This document shows, piece after piece, positions 29,850 through 40,020 of a stretch of DNA of 64,000 bases. The translations under genes and the position numbers were made by a program. The notes under the pieces are model-generated. The model was not told the origin of the DNA and ran no database searches. It saw only the letters and a program-made list of their open reading frames with translations. The stretch comes from Chryseobacterium gleum (GTDB lineage: Bacteria; Bacteroidota; Bacteroidia; Flavobacteriales_D; Crocinitomicaceae), in assembly GCA_945897805.1 (NCBI GenBank), contig CAMDFX010000002.1, positions 124,001 through 188,000 on the forward strand, read 5' to 3'. Positions within the stretch are counted from its first letter, which is position 1. Each line of letters begins with the position of its first letter.

Positions 29850-32825
29850 TTATATTGAAATTAAAATTTCTACTTTGGTGCCAATAGATTGATTTCCATC
29901 CATTAAATCAATGATGAATAAATAAAATTTCTTGTCTTGCGTGATTGTATTTAACAATTCTATTCTTTCCATTGAAAGACTCGTTGAAATTGAATTGTGT
30001 GGTTTTTCTTTCCAGTTATTAAATTGCTTGGAAGCAACTCTTCCAATTCCATTGTCTTCAATGGTGCACTTTAAGAAAAGTTCATTTTGGTAATCTACTT
30101 GTTCAAATTTCACTAAAAGTATACCTCCTTTTTCCTTGTGCAACAGGCCGTGGTTTATTGCATTTTCAATAAATGGCTGCAATAACATGGCTGGAATTTT
30201 AATAAATGATGATTCAAGCTCATCTTCCACCTCTAACTTTAATTCCATTTTGTTATTAAATCTCAATTTTTCAAACCCTAAATACAGTTTTAAAAAGTCG
30301 ATTTCCTTTTCAAGCGTGATTAATCTTTGGGTTGAATTTTCTAAGATCATTCGCATCATTTTGGAAAAATCAGAAAAATAGATCCGCGCAGTTTTATCAT
30401 CGTTTCCTAATACAATTTCTTGTATTGAATTTAAGGTATTAAACATAAAATGCGGATTCATTTGAGCCCTTAGCGCTTTTAATTCAGATTCAGCCAGTTT
30501 TATGTAGTTTTTACTTTGTTCTAACTCCTTTTCTATAATTTTATTTGTTCTCCATTTAATAAACCAAACAACAAAAATCAAGGGAATTACAACCAGAAGT
30601 GCAATAAACCACCATTCAAAATAATATGGTTTTCTTATCAGAAAAGGATAACTTATGATGGAAGATTTTTCTCCTGATTGATTCAATGCTTTTACTTTTA
30701 AGCAATAATTACCAGGAGCAAGATTGGTATATGACGCATAATTACGTTCATTGAATGGAATCCACTCATTGTCATTTCCAACTAATTTCCAGGCATATTT
30801 TATCTTTTGGGGACTGTGAAAATCGATGGCATTAAACGTAAATTCAATGTTGTTTTCATTGGCTTTAAATTGATGGAAAGTTGGAATTCTTGTCCAATCA
30901 TCTGCCTTAAAAGTCTTACTTTTTAATTTAAAAACTTTTCGCTGATTGACTTTCAAGCTATTTAATTGGATTTTGAAATTTATCCGATTATCCGCTCCAT
31001 TTCTTGGGTTAAACTCAAATAATTCCTCGGCAACACTAATTAGCAGATTGCCATTTTTCAATTTGGTAATTGCATTTTGAACACACCCGTAGCTTTCTCT
31101 ATTCGGCTCATTCAAATAATTAGCAATCGACAAAACATTTGAATTTTTATCTAATTGAATTTTAGAAACCCCATACATTGTCCCAATCCACAATAAATTG
31201 CGCTCTTTTTCAAAATAGGATGAAGCAATGAAATCGTTAGACAATCCTTCTACTGTTTTGAATTGTGTCACTTTACCTTTTGAATATCGCAACAAACCGT
31301 TTCCAAATGTCCCAATCCACAATATTCCATTGTGGTCTTCTGTAAGTGTTACAAAATTTTCGTATTTATCGAATACTTTTGGTGCATTTTGCAATTTTTC
31401 ATCCTTAAATAACATCAACTTAGACAAATTTGCAAACCAAATACATCCTGATTTATCGATGAAAGCATCTTGCGTATATTGAAATGATACTTTGTTATGC
31501 TCAGTTTTATTGTTTTTAAAATGAATAATTTCTTCTCCGCAGGTTACCCATAATTCATCGTTCGCTAAGGGCAAGATTTTATAAACACAGGCATTGTTGT
31601 TTCGTGTTTTTAGTAGAAACTCAAATTTATTGTTTTTGTATTTAAAGACTTTACCGCTAAATGTTCCAACAAACAATTCGTTATTATGAAAAGTCAAGGC
31701 AGTAATAAATTTATCATTTGGATCTTTGGAAACATACAATTTTTTCACTTTCAGCTTATTTATCTCCAAAAGACCATCCATTGTTCCCAAAAATACCGTT
31801 CCGGATTTGCTTGTTGTCATTGAAGCTACTGGAGAAGCTATTTTATCTGAAAGTGGAGATTTAGAAACTTCTGTTTCAACCATTTTTATCAGTCCTAATG
31901 AGGACGCAAGCCATATATTTCCTTGGTAATCTTCTGTGGCCGCTTTTATCTGAACGTGCGTAAATCTTTCATTTAAATCAATGGTTTGAAAAACATTATT
32001 TTTAGCTATAATTAATAATCCTGTCTTACTGGTAAAAAGTGTACTTTGATTTTTACAACTCAAAATAGAAGTGATGAATTCGGCACCCTGTCTTTGAATA
32101 ATTATAAAATGATCATTTACTAATTTCAATTTTATAATTCCTGCTGTTGTTGCTGCCCAATAAAAATCGCCAGAAATAAGTTCTAAAGTATTTATTTCTA
32201 AATTTTTAGTGTTGTTTAAAATTGAAATTTTCGAATAAAGCCCCTTTTTGAGCGAATAAACCCCTTTGTCAGTGGAGAAGAAGACCGTTCCTTTATTATC
32301 GGAAATGATACTTGTATTCAGCGATTGTATTTTCAAAACCCGAACAAAAACATTTCTTTTTGTATCATATTTAAAAAGTCCGTCAATACAACCCGCAAAA
32401 ATTTCATCTTTTTTGGAAATGTAAATACACTGCACATAATGAGGGCTGGAAGGTGCTGAAAAGTCATCTTTCATTTTAATATTTCGGAAACGAAAACCAT
32501 TAAAAATGGAAACTCCCTTTCTCGTTCCGCAATATATTTCTCCTTTTTTACTTTGAGAGATACAATTTATTTGTGTATCATTTATCCCGTCAATTTTATT
32601 GTAATTGAAAAATGTGGCGCCATCATATTTAGTCAAACCATCTACACCACCAATCCACAAATATGATTTAGCATCCGCAAAAATACATATCACTTCAGGC
32701 GAATTAAAACCATCTTTATTGTCGTAGATTCGGAAATCAAAATTCGAAGCCGTTGCAAGTGATACATTACTAAAAATCTGAAGTAAAAAGATTAGAGTAT
32801 AACTTAAAATTTTAGAATGAGGCAT
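29850..32825 (-). CDS. Hybrid beta-propeller / Y_Y_Y sensor with LytS-type histidine kinase
   Basis: Signal peptide, repeated LWIGG/IWIGT-type two-component-regulator propeller motifs, Y_Y_Y-like segment, TM helix, ALRAQMNPHFMFNTLNSIQEIV, NAINHGLLH. Confidence 0.93.
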   Translation of the reverse strand: MPHSKILSYTLIFLLQIFSNVSLATASNFDFRIYDNKDGFNSPEVICIFADAKSYLWIGGVDGLTKYDGATFFNYNKIDGINDTQINCISQSKKGEIYCGTRKGVSIFNGFRFRNIKMKDDFSAPSSPHYVQCIYISKKDEIFAGCIDGLFKYDTKRNVFVRVLKIQSLNTSIISDNKGTVFFSTDKGVYSLKKGLYSKISILNNTKNLEINTLELISGDFYWAATTAGIIKLKLVNDHFIIIQRQGAEFITSILSCKNQSTLFTSKTGLLIIAKNNVFQTIDLNERFTHVQIKAATEDYQGNIWLASSLGLIKMVETEVSKSPLSDKIASPVASMTTSKSGTVFLGTMDGLLEINKLKVKKLYVSKDPNDKFITALTFHNNELFVGTFSGKVFKYKNNKFEFLLKTRNNNACVYKILPLANDELWVTCGEEIIHFKNNKTEHNKVSFQYTQDAFIDKSGCIWFANLSKLMLFKDEKLQNAPKVFDKYENFVTLTEDHNGILWIGTFGNGLLRYSKGKVTQFKTVEGLSNDFIASSYFEKERNLLWIGTMYGVSKIQLDKNSNVLSIANYLNEPNRESYGCVQNAITKLKNGNLLISVAEELFEFNPRNGADNRINFKIQLNSLKVNQRKVFKLKSKTFKADDWTRIPTFHQFKANENNIEFTFNAIDFHSPQKIKYAWKLVGNDNEWIPFNERNYASYTNLAPGNYCLKVKALNQSGEKSSIISYPFLIRKPYYFEWWFIALLVVIPLIFVVWFIKWRTNKIIEKELEQSKNYIKLAESELKALRAQMNPHFMFNTLNSIQEIVLGNDDKTARIYFSDFSKMMRMILENSTQRLITLEKEIDFLKLYLGFEKLRFNNKMELKLEVEDELESSFIKIPAMLLQPFIENAINHGLLHKEKGGILLVKFEQVDYQNELFLKCTIEDNGIGRVASKQFNNWKEKPHNSISTSLSMERIELLNTITQDKKFYLFIIDLMDGNQSIGTKVEILISI

Positions 32826-33059
32826 AAGAAATGCTAAATTGAACGTGCGCAGTGTAAATTAAAAACTGAAATTTAAAGCATTAAATTTACTATTTATATT
32901 GGCAAACCAACATGAATTTTATAAACGTTACATTTATTAGAATAATCGTAGCTTTATTAAAAATGAGGGTAAATGCAGTTTATGTTACAAATCTAAAGAT
33001 CCGCAGGTTTTTGAGATTTCTAAAAACCGTTTGTGTCGCAATTGAGTTACAATACAAAG

Positions 33060-33097
33060 CAAAAAAGCACCTACATAAAATGTAAGTGCTTTTGTTC
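33060..33097 (-). terminator. Terminator downstream of tRNA-Asn
   Basis: AAAGCAC-x-TACAT / ATGTA-x-GTGCTTTT hairpin adjacent to the tRNA 3' end. Confidence 0.7.
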
Positions 33098-33102
33098 CTG
33101 TG

Positions 33103-33176
33103 CGCTCTCTCTTGGGCTCGAACCAAGGACCCTCTGATTAACAGTCAGATGCTCTAACCAACTGAGCTAAGAAAGC
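33103..33176 (-). tRNA. tRNA-Asn(GTT)
   Basis: Reverse strand GCTTTCTTAGCTCAGTTGGTTAGAGCATCTGACTGTTAATCAGAGGGTCCTTGGTTCGAGCCCAAGAGAGAGCG; 7-bp acceptor stem (with G-T pair), all arms fold, anticodon GTT, discriminator G, CCA not encoded. Confidence 0.95.
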
Positions 33177-33298
33177 GGTTGCAACTCAATTTTGAATTGC
33201 GAGTGCAAATATATACAAAGATTTTTAAATGAAGTCAAAAGACCCGCAAAAAATCTAATATTTTCTTAAGGAAATTTAAATCAATTGTAAATCAATAG

Positions 33299-33757
33299 TT
33301 AAAAATCATCTTCATCCAGTGTGAAATCGTCTAATGAGGTTTCAATGCAATCTGCATCGTCGTCACAGTCGTTGTCGTCGCTGTCTACCAAATCTTCCAA
33401 AAGCGCATCGTCGCATTTTGCTGGGCGCAGAATATTTGTTTTGGAAACATTTAATCTGATTTCAGTTCTCAAAAATCCATCTTCTTGGCTATAAGCTTTT
33501 GCAAACGGACTTCCAATCAATTCTACCAAAGCGCCTTTTTTTAGGAAATCCAAAATGCGCAAATTAGCCCCGTCTTTTTTCCAAATGGTGCAATTGACCC
33601 AAGTCGTTTTCGTTTTTGATTCTCCAGTGCGTTTATCACGCCAATTTTTGTTGTGGGCAACAGGAAAATTAATTGCGACAACGCCGCGTTCCATGTTTTT
33701 AATTGTTGCGTCTTTACCAATGTTCCCTATTAATCTTGTTTCGAATACCGTAGCCAT
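33299..33757 (-). CDS. ssb: Single-stranded DNA-binding protein
   Basis: OB-fold N-terminus (LIGNIGKDATIKN, FPVAHNKNWRDKRTGESKTKTTWVNCTIWKKDG) and acidic C-terminal tail ending DEDDF. Confidence 0.92.
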   Translation of the reverse strand: MATVFETRLIGNIGKDATIKNMERGVVAINFPVAHNKNWRDKRTGESKTKTTWVNCTIWKKDGANLRILDFLKKGALVELIGSPFAKAYSQEDGFLRTEIRLNVSKTNILRPAKCDDALLEDLVDSDDNDCDDDADCIETSLDDFTLDEDDF

Positions 33758-33987
33758 GTTCGCGTATTTTTGTTGAAAATTAACAAACTATACGGAAATC
33801 GCAAAATATTGTTCCAATTAAATCCATTCATGTAAAAGAAAGTTATGAAGATAAAAACAAAAGTTCAACCGAGAAAAGTATTACTTGCTGTCCTTTATGC
33901 TCTCTATTCCATTTCATAAAAACGATTATATTTGTGCGTAAATCAGGTCTTAAAACCTGATTTTGTTATTGTCAGCAATCTATTTCT

Positions 33988-34749
33988 ATGAAAAAACTCA
34001 CCATTCTTATTCCTGTTTTCAATGAAAGCAAAACCATTTATGAAGTTTTAGAAAAAGTGAATGACGTTACTTTAATTCAAGAGATTGAAAAAGAGATTGT
34101 TGTTGTAAATGACTGTTCGACTGATACCAGTTTGAGAGAAATTGAGAGATACATTCAAAATTTTCCAAATCAAGGGATTTTTTTGGTCAGCCATCAAATA
34201 AATCAAGGGAAAGGAGCCACTTTAAGGACGGGAATTGGCTATGCTACTGGAGATTACACCATTATTCAAGATGCGGATTTAGAACTAGATCCAAACGATT
34301 ACAATATAATTTTGATGCCCGTTTTGGAAAAAACAGCGGATATCGTCTACGGCAGTAGATTTCTCAAGGAGAAAAAAGAAGGTGCTTTTTTTAGTGTTCT
34401 TGCTAATGGCTTTTTAACGCAGTTAAGCAACTTCGTTTTCAGGCTTAAAATTACTGATATGGAAACCTGCTACAAATTGATTCCAACACCTATTTTTCAA
34501 GCGCTGATTTTGGTCGAAAATCGTTTTGGGTTTGAACCTGAAATTACTGCAAAGCTGGCAAAAATCAAGCATTTGAAATGGGCCGAAGTTCCAATTACAT
34601 ATAACCCACGAACAAACATGCAAGGCAAAAAAATTGGTTGGAAAGATGGCATTCGCGCCATGTTCTGTATCATTCGCTATGGCTGGTTTTGGAAGGCAGA
34701 AAAATCCTTCAAAAACAGTTCAGCGTTTACTGATTCTTATAAACATTGA
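33988..34749 (+). CDS. Glycosyltransferase family 2 (DPM/GtrB-like)
   Basis: TILIPVFNESKTIYEVLEKV, VVNDCSTDTS, NQGKGATLRTGIGYATGDYTIIQDADLELDP, DMETCYKLI. Confidence 0.92.
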   Translation: MKKLTILIPVFNESKTIYEVLEKVNDVTLIQEIEKEIVVVNDCSTDTSLREIERYIQNFPNQGIFLVSHQINQGKGATLRTGIGYATGDYTIIQDADLELDPNDYNIILMPVLEKTADIVYGSRFLKEKKEGAFFSVLANGFLTQLSNFVFRLKITDMETCYKLIPTPIFQALILVENRFGFEPEITAKLAKIKHLKWAEVPITYNPRTNMQGKKIGWKDGIRAMFCIIRYGWFWKAEKSFKNSSAFTDSYKH

Positions 34750-36481
34750 TTTTAAATTGCACATTTTTCAACTTGAAATGTTTTTTTCCACGGTTGAAAA
34801 TAAAAACCCTGAATACATCGTATTGCTTCAAACAATCAATATCAGCTGATTCCTCAAAAATAAATTTTGTCCAAGTATTTTTTCCTTCAAAACGATCATT
34901 GTAGAGTGGAACGCCCAAGTAATGTTTTAATTTTTCATCTTTGGAATGGGCGTCAATCATCAGAAACACCTCAGACCAATCAGCATCAAAATTTTGCTTT
35001 TCTAACATCGCTGTCACATAAAATCGCTTGTCTTTTCTGTCAAGTGGCAAACTGAAATCAACGGTATTTAGGTATAAATCGGTTGAATTCAACTCAAATT
35101 CAGCAGGATTTGAAAACAAAACAATTTCTTCTGTCTTTTTACCAAATGGCTGACAGGCGAATGAAAAACTCCAACGATCATGGTTTTTTGGGTTCCAAAT
35201 ATTTAAACTTTCAATGTAATTTTGTTTCGTAAACCTTTGATTCACAAAGATACCGGTCAAAGAAGCATAAAGTCGATTCAAACCTATCAATGCGCAAAAC
35301 ACAAAGCTAATTGTGACCCATTTTTTCCAATTTTTCAACAATTCTAACATGGGCAAAATGAGAAAAACAGCATGTTCTGTGTAAGGTCTTGCGCCAAAAG
35401 CAGATTCATAATCCCAGCACCACCAAGAAGCAATTACGTATACATTAACCCCAAAATAAAGCAAAAACCAAAAAGCCTTGAAACGATTTTGAAAAAACAA
35501 TAAAATCAACCCAAAAACGGATAAAACGAAAATAGGAGAATGCAAAAACAAACCGATTCTGAAACTAAACAAGGATTGAAAAATCTTTGCATTCCCAAAA
35601 TTAAATCCTTCGCCATTGTAAGATCCGATAATCCAGTGGCCCGTTTGCCATTTCCAAGATAAAAACAAAAGTCCAAAAAGAGTAGCAAAACCCGTGGCAC
35701 CAAACAATAAATATTTACCCTTTTGTTGAACTAAATTTGTAAAAAAAGACTTCGTATCTTCCCATGAACCAAAGAGAAACGGAACAACAATCACAACTAA
35801 AATATTAGTTGGTCGAATCAATGCAATTGCACCCAAAGTCAAGCCTAAAAAGAAAATCATTTTGAGTGAAAACTGCGTTTGCAACTTCAATATCAACCAA
35901 GCAAAAAGTGCGAAAAGAAAAAATGAATATCCATGAGAAATACTTGGCGTATGAATGGTGTAATAAATTATTGGAGTTGCCAAATAAAACAAGGGTATCA
36001 GCCATTGAATAACTGCTGTAAAATCTGGAAAAAGTCGCTTTAAAACTTGGTTGAAAAAGAAAATGCCTGCCAAGGTATAGCACAAACTCCCTAAGTAAAA
36101 TCCAAAAATGAAAATGTCACTATAACCGTCCACGTTTTGACCAAAAATCCAAGCAAAAAAGCAAGAAAGGAAGAAAAAAGGTGCTTGCAAAGTCGCAATT
36201 CCTGGGAAGCACTTGTTGTATTTTTGACCAGTTTGGTCGTAAATTAAATAATGTTGCTGTTCGATACTGCGCACCTTTTGTTCAACCGCAGCCGTTTTTT
36301 CAAAATCATTGTCGTGATATATAAAAAGAGCTGGCAGATAGGCGTAATATCCCGATCCATCAGACCTAACAACGTTTGCTAACCCTTTTCTTTGCAGATA
36401 GAGTAAACTGAAAACACAAATCAGCAATAGAAAGGCCCATTGAATTTTAGTTTGCGACTGAAGTTTGTAAGATACTTTCAT
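34727..36481 (-). CDS. Polytopic membrane protein, probable GT-C-like glycosyltransferase
   Basis: About 10 hydrophobic segments, SDGSGYYAYLPALFIYHDNDFE near the N-terminus, C-terminal soluble beta-rich region. Confidence 0.65.
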   Translation of the reverse strand: MKVSYKLQSQTKIQWAFLLLICVFSLLYLQRKGLANVVRSDGSGYYAYLPALFIYHDNDFEKTAAVEQKVRSIEQQHYLIYDQTGQKYNKCFPGIATLQAPFFFLSCFFAWIFGQNVDGYSDIFIFGFYLGSLCYTLAGIFFFNQVLKRLFPDFTAVIQWLIPLFYLATPIIYYTIHTPSISHGYSFFLFALFAWLILKLQTQFSLKMIFFLGLTLGAIALIRPTNILVVIVVPFLFGSWEDTKSFFTNLVQQKGKYLLFGATGFATLFGLLFLSWKWQTGHWIIGSYNGEGFNFGNAKIFQSLFSFRIGLFLHSPIFVLSVFGLILLFFQNRFKAFWFLLYFGVNVYVIASWWCWDYESAFGARPYTEHAVFLILPMLELLKNWKKWVTISFVFCALIGLNRLYASLTGIFVNQRFTKQNYIESLNIWNPKNHDRWSFSFACQPFGKKTEEIVLFSNPAEFELNSTDLYLNTVDFSLPLDRKDKRFYVTAMLEKQNFDADWSEVFLMIDAHSKDEKLKHYLGVPLYNDRFEGKNTWTKFIFEESADIDCLKQYDVFRVFIFNRGKKHFKLKNVQFKINVYKNQ

Positions 36482-36513
36482 TGGAAAATAATAAACAGCT
36501 TAAAGTTAAGACT

Positions 36514-37446
36514 TTATTTCTCAATGATTATCGCATCGGGAAATCCTTTTGTTTTCACTTTTTCTAACACTAATTTTGCATCAATTTTGGAATCGAAAGA
36601 GCCAATCATATAACGGTACTTGTAGGCGCTTGTTGTGTTTAGTTTTTCTCTCGTGATTTTTTCCCCAGTTCGTTTGAATGATTCGTGGTCTGTATCAATC
36701 CAATCTTTAGAAGAAGTAATTTGAACATAATAAGATACCAATTTCGAAACAGTGGAATTGCCTTTCCCTTTGGGCTTTTCTTCTTGTTTTGTGAATGAAA
36801 TTTTAGGAAATTCTTTTTTTAAATGGGTTCTAATTCCTCTAAAAAGTGCGGATGCAAGGATGTCTTGTCCTTCGGTAGTATTCAAATAATTGGCTTCTTT
36901 GGTGTTTGTCAAAAACCCACATTCAACTAAAACACTAGTCATATTGGTAAATTTCAATACTTGCAAAGTGTGTTCTCTGTCTCCATTGTCTTTTACACCG
37001 CGTGATGATCTGCCTGCCTTTGCTGAAAATTCTTTTTCAATACTTTTTGCCAAAGCGACAGAACTTTTAGAATCAAAAGTATGCACGTGACATTCTGTTC
37101 CATGGGTTTTAGATTTATCACTGGCGTTGCAATGAACGCTGATAAAATAATCAACATCCGAATTATTGGCCTTTTCTACCCGTGCGTCCAAACTAACAAA
37201 CTCATCAGATGTTCTGGTGTAGGTTACGTCTACATTTTGCAAGTTATTGGTCAAATAATTCCCGACTTTTTTTGCAATAATTAAATTCAGTTCTTTTTCT
37301 TGCAAATGGGCGCTGTTTGAAGACAAATGTCCAGGGTCGTTTCCGCCGTGACCAGCGTCAATTAAGACTGAAATTCTCTTTTTTTGGGCATGCATAGTAA
37401 TTGGCAAAACCAGTAGCAAAAAAAGTAAAATTCGAACTAACTGCAT
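36514..37446 (-). CDS. N-acetylmuramoyl-L-alanine amidase (Amidase_3) with C-terminal SPOR-like region
   Basis: VLIDAGHGGNDPGH, ISVHCNASDKSKTHGTECHVHTF, VLVECGFLTNTKEANYL; C-term YRYMIGSFDSKIDAKLVLEKVKTKGFPDAIIIEK. Confidence 0.93.
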   Translation of the reverse strand: MQLVRILLFLLLVLPITMHAQKKRISVLIDAGHGGNDPGHLSSNSAHLQEKELNLIIAKKVGNYLTNNLQNVDVTYTRTSDEFVSLDARVEKANNSDVDYFISVHCNASDKSKTHGTECHVHTFDSKSSVALAKSIEKEFSAKAGRSSRGVKDNGDREHTLQVLKFTNMTSVLVECGFLTNTKEANYLNTTEGQDILASALFRGIRTHLKKEFPKISFTKQEEKPKGKGNSTVSKLVSYYVQITSSKDWIDTDHESFKRTGEKITREKLNTTSAYKYRYMIGSFDSKIDAKLVLEKVKTKGFPDAIIIEK

Positions 37447-37541
37447 TTTACAAAATTAGCACATCAATTTTTTGATTTACTTTGCAAAATAAAAGGTTTC
37501 CAAACGTACATTGTTGAAATCTCAAATATTTTTTACTGCCC

Positions 37542-38600
37542 ATGAAGGTTGCGCTGATAGAAATAGGTGGTTCACATGAAGAATGCATGTTGACACAAAT
37601 GATTGCGTTGAAATCAATAAACGCTTCTATTACATTAATTTGCACACCTGAAATCAAGGCAAGAAATCCACATTTTGAAAAATATGTCGATGCTATTTTG
37701 GTGGTGGATTTCACCAAAAAAGCTTGGGCTGATTTCAAATTAATCGTCGGTATTAATCAATTTCTAAAAAGCAATAATTTTCAAAAAGCAGTTTTAAATA
37801 CCGCACAAGGCGGAAACATTCGCAACTTGTGTTTGACGGCGCCAAAATCGGTAGAATTTATTGGAATTATTCACACAATACGCAAATTTCAAGGCAGTTT
37901 TACACAGAAAATCATTCACCTTAAAATCAGCAAATATTTGCTTTTAAGCGACTTTCTATTGAATAAAATTACGACTCCAAAAAAGATGAAAGTAGAGAGT
38001 TTTTATCCGTTGGATTATCCTGAATTTGATTTGAAAATCGACAAAAAACGGACAGAAACTTGGATTGCGATTGTTGGCGGAGTCGAAAATAGGCGCAAAG
38101 ATTTGAGCGGTTTTCTCTCGATGTTGGAAAAAACGAGCAATGAAAACATCAAATTTGTATTCTTAGGAAAAAGCGATGAAAACAAGGAAGAAGTTTTGAA
38201 TTTCAAAGCACAAATTGAAACGATGAATCGATCTAATCAAGTGATTACTTTCAAAGATTTTATCGCGCCAGATTTATTCAATGCTTACATTCAAGAATCT
38301 GATTTTTTGTGTCCTTTGATTCACCCAGAAACCCAAAGCGCTGAACAATATATTTCCAATCAAATTTCTGGTGCTTTCAACTTGGCCTACAGCTATCAAA
38401 TTCCGCTGTTGATGCATGAGTTTTACAATGAGATTGAAGATTTACAGAAAAGTAGCGCATTCTACAATCTCACAAATTTTGATTCAAAATTGGAAAATGC
38501 GATTCAAAATCGAGGAGAAATTGTAGCCAAGATTGCCTCCGTTGAAAAATGGGAGAAGGAATTTCAACAGGCGAAATTTGTAGCCTTTCTTTCAAAATAG
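37542..38600 (+). CDS. Hypothetical protein, possibly glycosyltransferase-like
   Basis: 352 aa; layout suggests a GT-B-like protein (IVGGVENRRKDLSGFLSML...VFLGKSDENKEEV...DFIAPDLFNAYIQESDFLCPLI). Confidence 0.6.
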   Translation: MKVALIEIGGSHEECMLTQMIALKSINASITLICTPEIKARNPHFEKYVDAILVVDFTKKAWADFKLIVGINQFLKSNNFQKAVLNTAQGGNIRNLCLTAPKSVEFIGIIHTIRKFQGSFTQKIIHLKISKYLLLSDFLLNKITTPKKMKVESFYPLDYPEFDLKIDKKRTETWIAIVGGVENRRKDLSGFLSMLEKTSNENIKFVFLGKSDENKEEVLNFKAQIETMNRSNQVITFKDFIAPDLFNAYIQESDFLCPLIHPETQSAEQYISNQISGAFNLAYSYQIPLLMHEFYNEIEDLQKSSAFYNLTNFDSKLENAIQNRGEIVAKIASVEKWEKEFQQAKFVAFLSK

Positions 38601-38624
38601 TAAAAGCAATTTTAATGCACAAAA

Positions 38625-38655
38625 AAAGCCTCCTTTTTCAAGGAAGCTTTCTTAT
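38625..38655. terminator. Bidirectional terminator between convergent genes
   Basis: AAGC-C-TCCTT-TTTC-AAGGA-A-GCTT flanked by A- and T-runs. Confidence 0.65.
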
Positions 38656-38670
38656 AAAACTTGGTAAAGT

Positions 38671-39996
38671 CTAGTAAAACATTACATGTTGAATGCTCAC
38701 TTGACCTGTATTATTAGACACTTTCAAAATATAGTTTCCAGCATTTAAATCGCCTTTTTCAATCGTATATTCTGCGTTTGAAGTTTGAATTGATTTCATC
38801 ACTCTTCCTGACAAATCCAACAATTGAACTGTATGCGTTTCATTCGCATCAGCAAAAACGATGGTCATGTAATTATCCGCTGGATTTGGATAAACTGAAT
38901 GCGTTAAATCATTGGTAACCTCATCAATTCCTGCTTGCGCGCAAAACACAGAAGGAACATTCGCCGTACAACCTGTGTAACCATATAAATTGGCTGTTTG
39001 CGCTGGTGCGTTTGGCGCTTGTAATGCTGTTTCAGTGCATCCTAAACGTCCAACCAAATAATCACGAATAAAATTTACTGTTGTGTCCATATATGCCAAA
39101 GCTTTTGCAGATGTTCCAGCATAAGGAACGTGAGGCGCGCCCAACCAAGTGTAGAAATTACTCTGAACACCAACGGTTTGTGCTTGTTCATGAACCATTC
39201 TACTTCCATCCAAATAAATCAATGGAACTCCAGGATTCACAATTCCACGGTTGTACTTCACCGTTGCATCATTCGTTCCATGCATTGAGCAAACTGGTAA
39301 ATCTCCAGCTTCCAGCCATCCGTAGATTGCCAAAGCACCGCATAAATTGATCACACCATTTACCTTAGTTGAGTAGCAAGGATTGCCGCTGTTTCCTTCA
39401 ATTCCACCCAAAGTAGCAACAGCTGCTGGCGTCAAATATGCATTCAATTCACATGTTTTATCCAAATAAGCTGTGTGCAAAGCAGTAATCGCACCGGCAG
39501 AACTTCCACCGATAAAGATATTGTTTGTATCAATTTTAAAGGTATTTGTTCCTTCTTTGCTGTCTTTGTAAAAGAAACGAATGGAAGCTTTCATATCTTG
39601 AACCGCCCTTGAAACCGCTTTAACAGCATTTACAGAGTCGAAAGGGAAAAATCCTAAACGATAATTGATTGAAGCGCATGCATAACCTTTTTTAGCGAAA
39701 TGATCACACAAACTTGCTACGTCAATATCTGTACTTGAACCTCCGATAAAACTTCCACCGTGAGCAAAAATGATCAAAGGACGCGCGGTTTCAGTATCGC
39801 CAGTTGGTTCGTAAAAATCAAGTGTAAGTACTGTGTTTGCTCCAACGTAAGAAGTATTCGCACCATAGGCAATTCCGCTGGTGGTAGTTACGTTCGGAAA
39901 CACGTCTGATGCATATCTTCCGTTGGTACATTGTGCAAACGATGAAGTTGAAAATAAGCCCATCGCAGCCATTAAAGCAAAGTTGAATTTTCTCAT
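38671..39996 (-). CDS. Secreted carboxylesterase/alpha-beta hydrolase with T9SS type A C-terminal sorting domain
   Basis: FAHGGSFIGG oxyanion hole, GGSSAGAITA nucleophile elbow; C-terminal VYPNPADNYMTIVFADANETHTVQLLDLSGRVM...GNYILKV. Start moved from 40020 to MRKFNFALMAAM. Confidence 0.92.
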   Translation of the reverse strand: MRKFNFALMAAMGLFSTSSFAQCTNGRYASDVFPNVTTTSGIAYGANTSYVGANTVLTLDFYEPTGDTETARPLIIFAHGGSFIGGSSTDIDVASLCDHFAKKGYACASINYRLGFFPFDSVNAVKAVSRAVQDMKASIRFFYKDSKEGTNTFKIDTNNIFIGGSSAGAITALHTAYLDKTCELNAYLTPAAVATLGGIEGNSGNPCYSTKVNGVINLCGALAIYGWLEAGDLPVCSMHGTNDATVKYNRGIVNPGVPLIYLDGSRMVHEQAQTVGVQSNFYTWLGAPHVPYAGTSAKALAYMDTTVNFIRDYLVGRLGCTETALQAPNAPAQTANLYGYTGCTANVPSVFCAQAGIDEVTNDLTHSVYPNPADNYMTIVFADANETHTVQLLDLSGRVMKSIQTSNAEYTIEKGDLNAGNYILKVSNNTGQVSIQHVMFY

Positions 39997-40020
39997 AATT
40001 CTGAATTTAAAAATAAACAT

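Noticed and set aside
32825-33100. Gap between the large histidine kinase and tRNA-Asn as an extra gene or ncRNA
   Set aside because: No ORF or structure besides the tRNA terminator hairpin.
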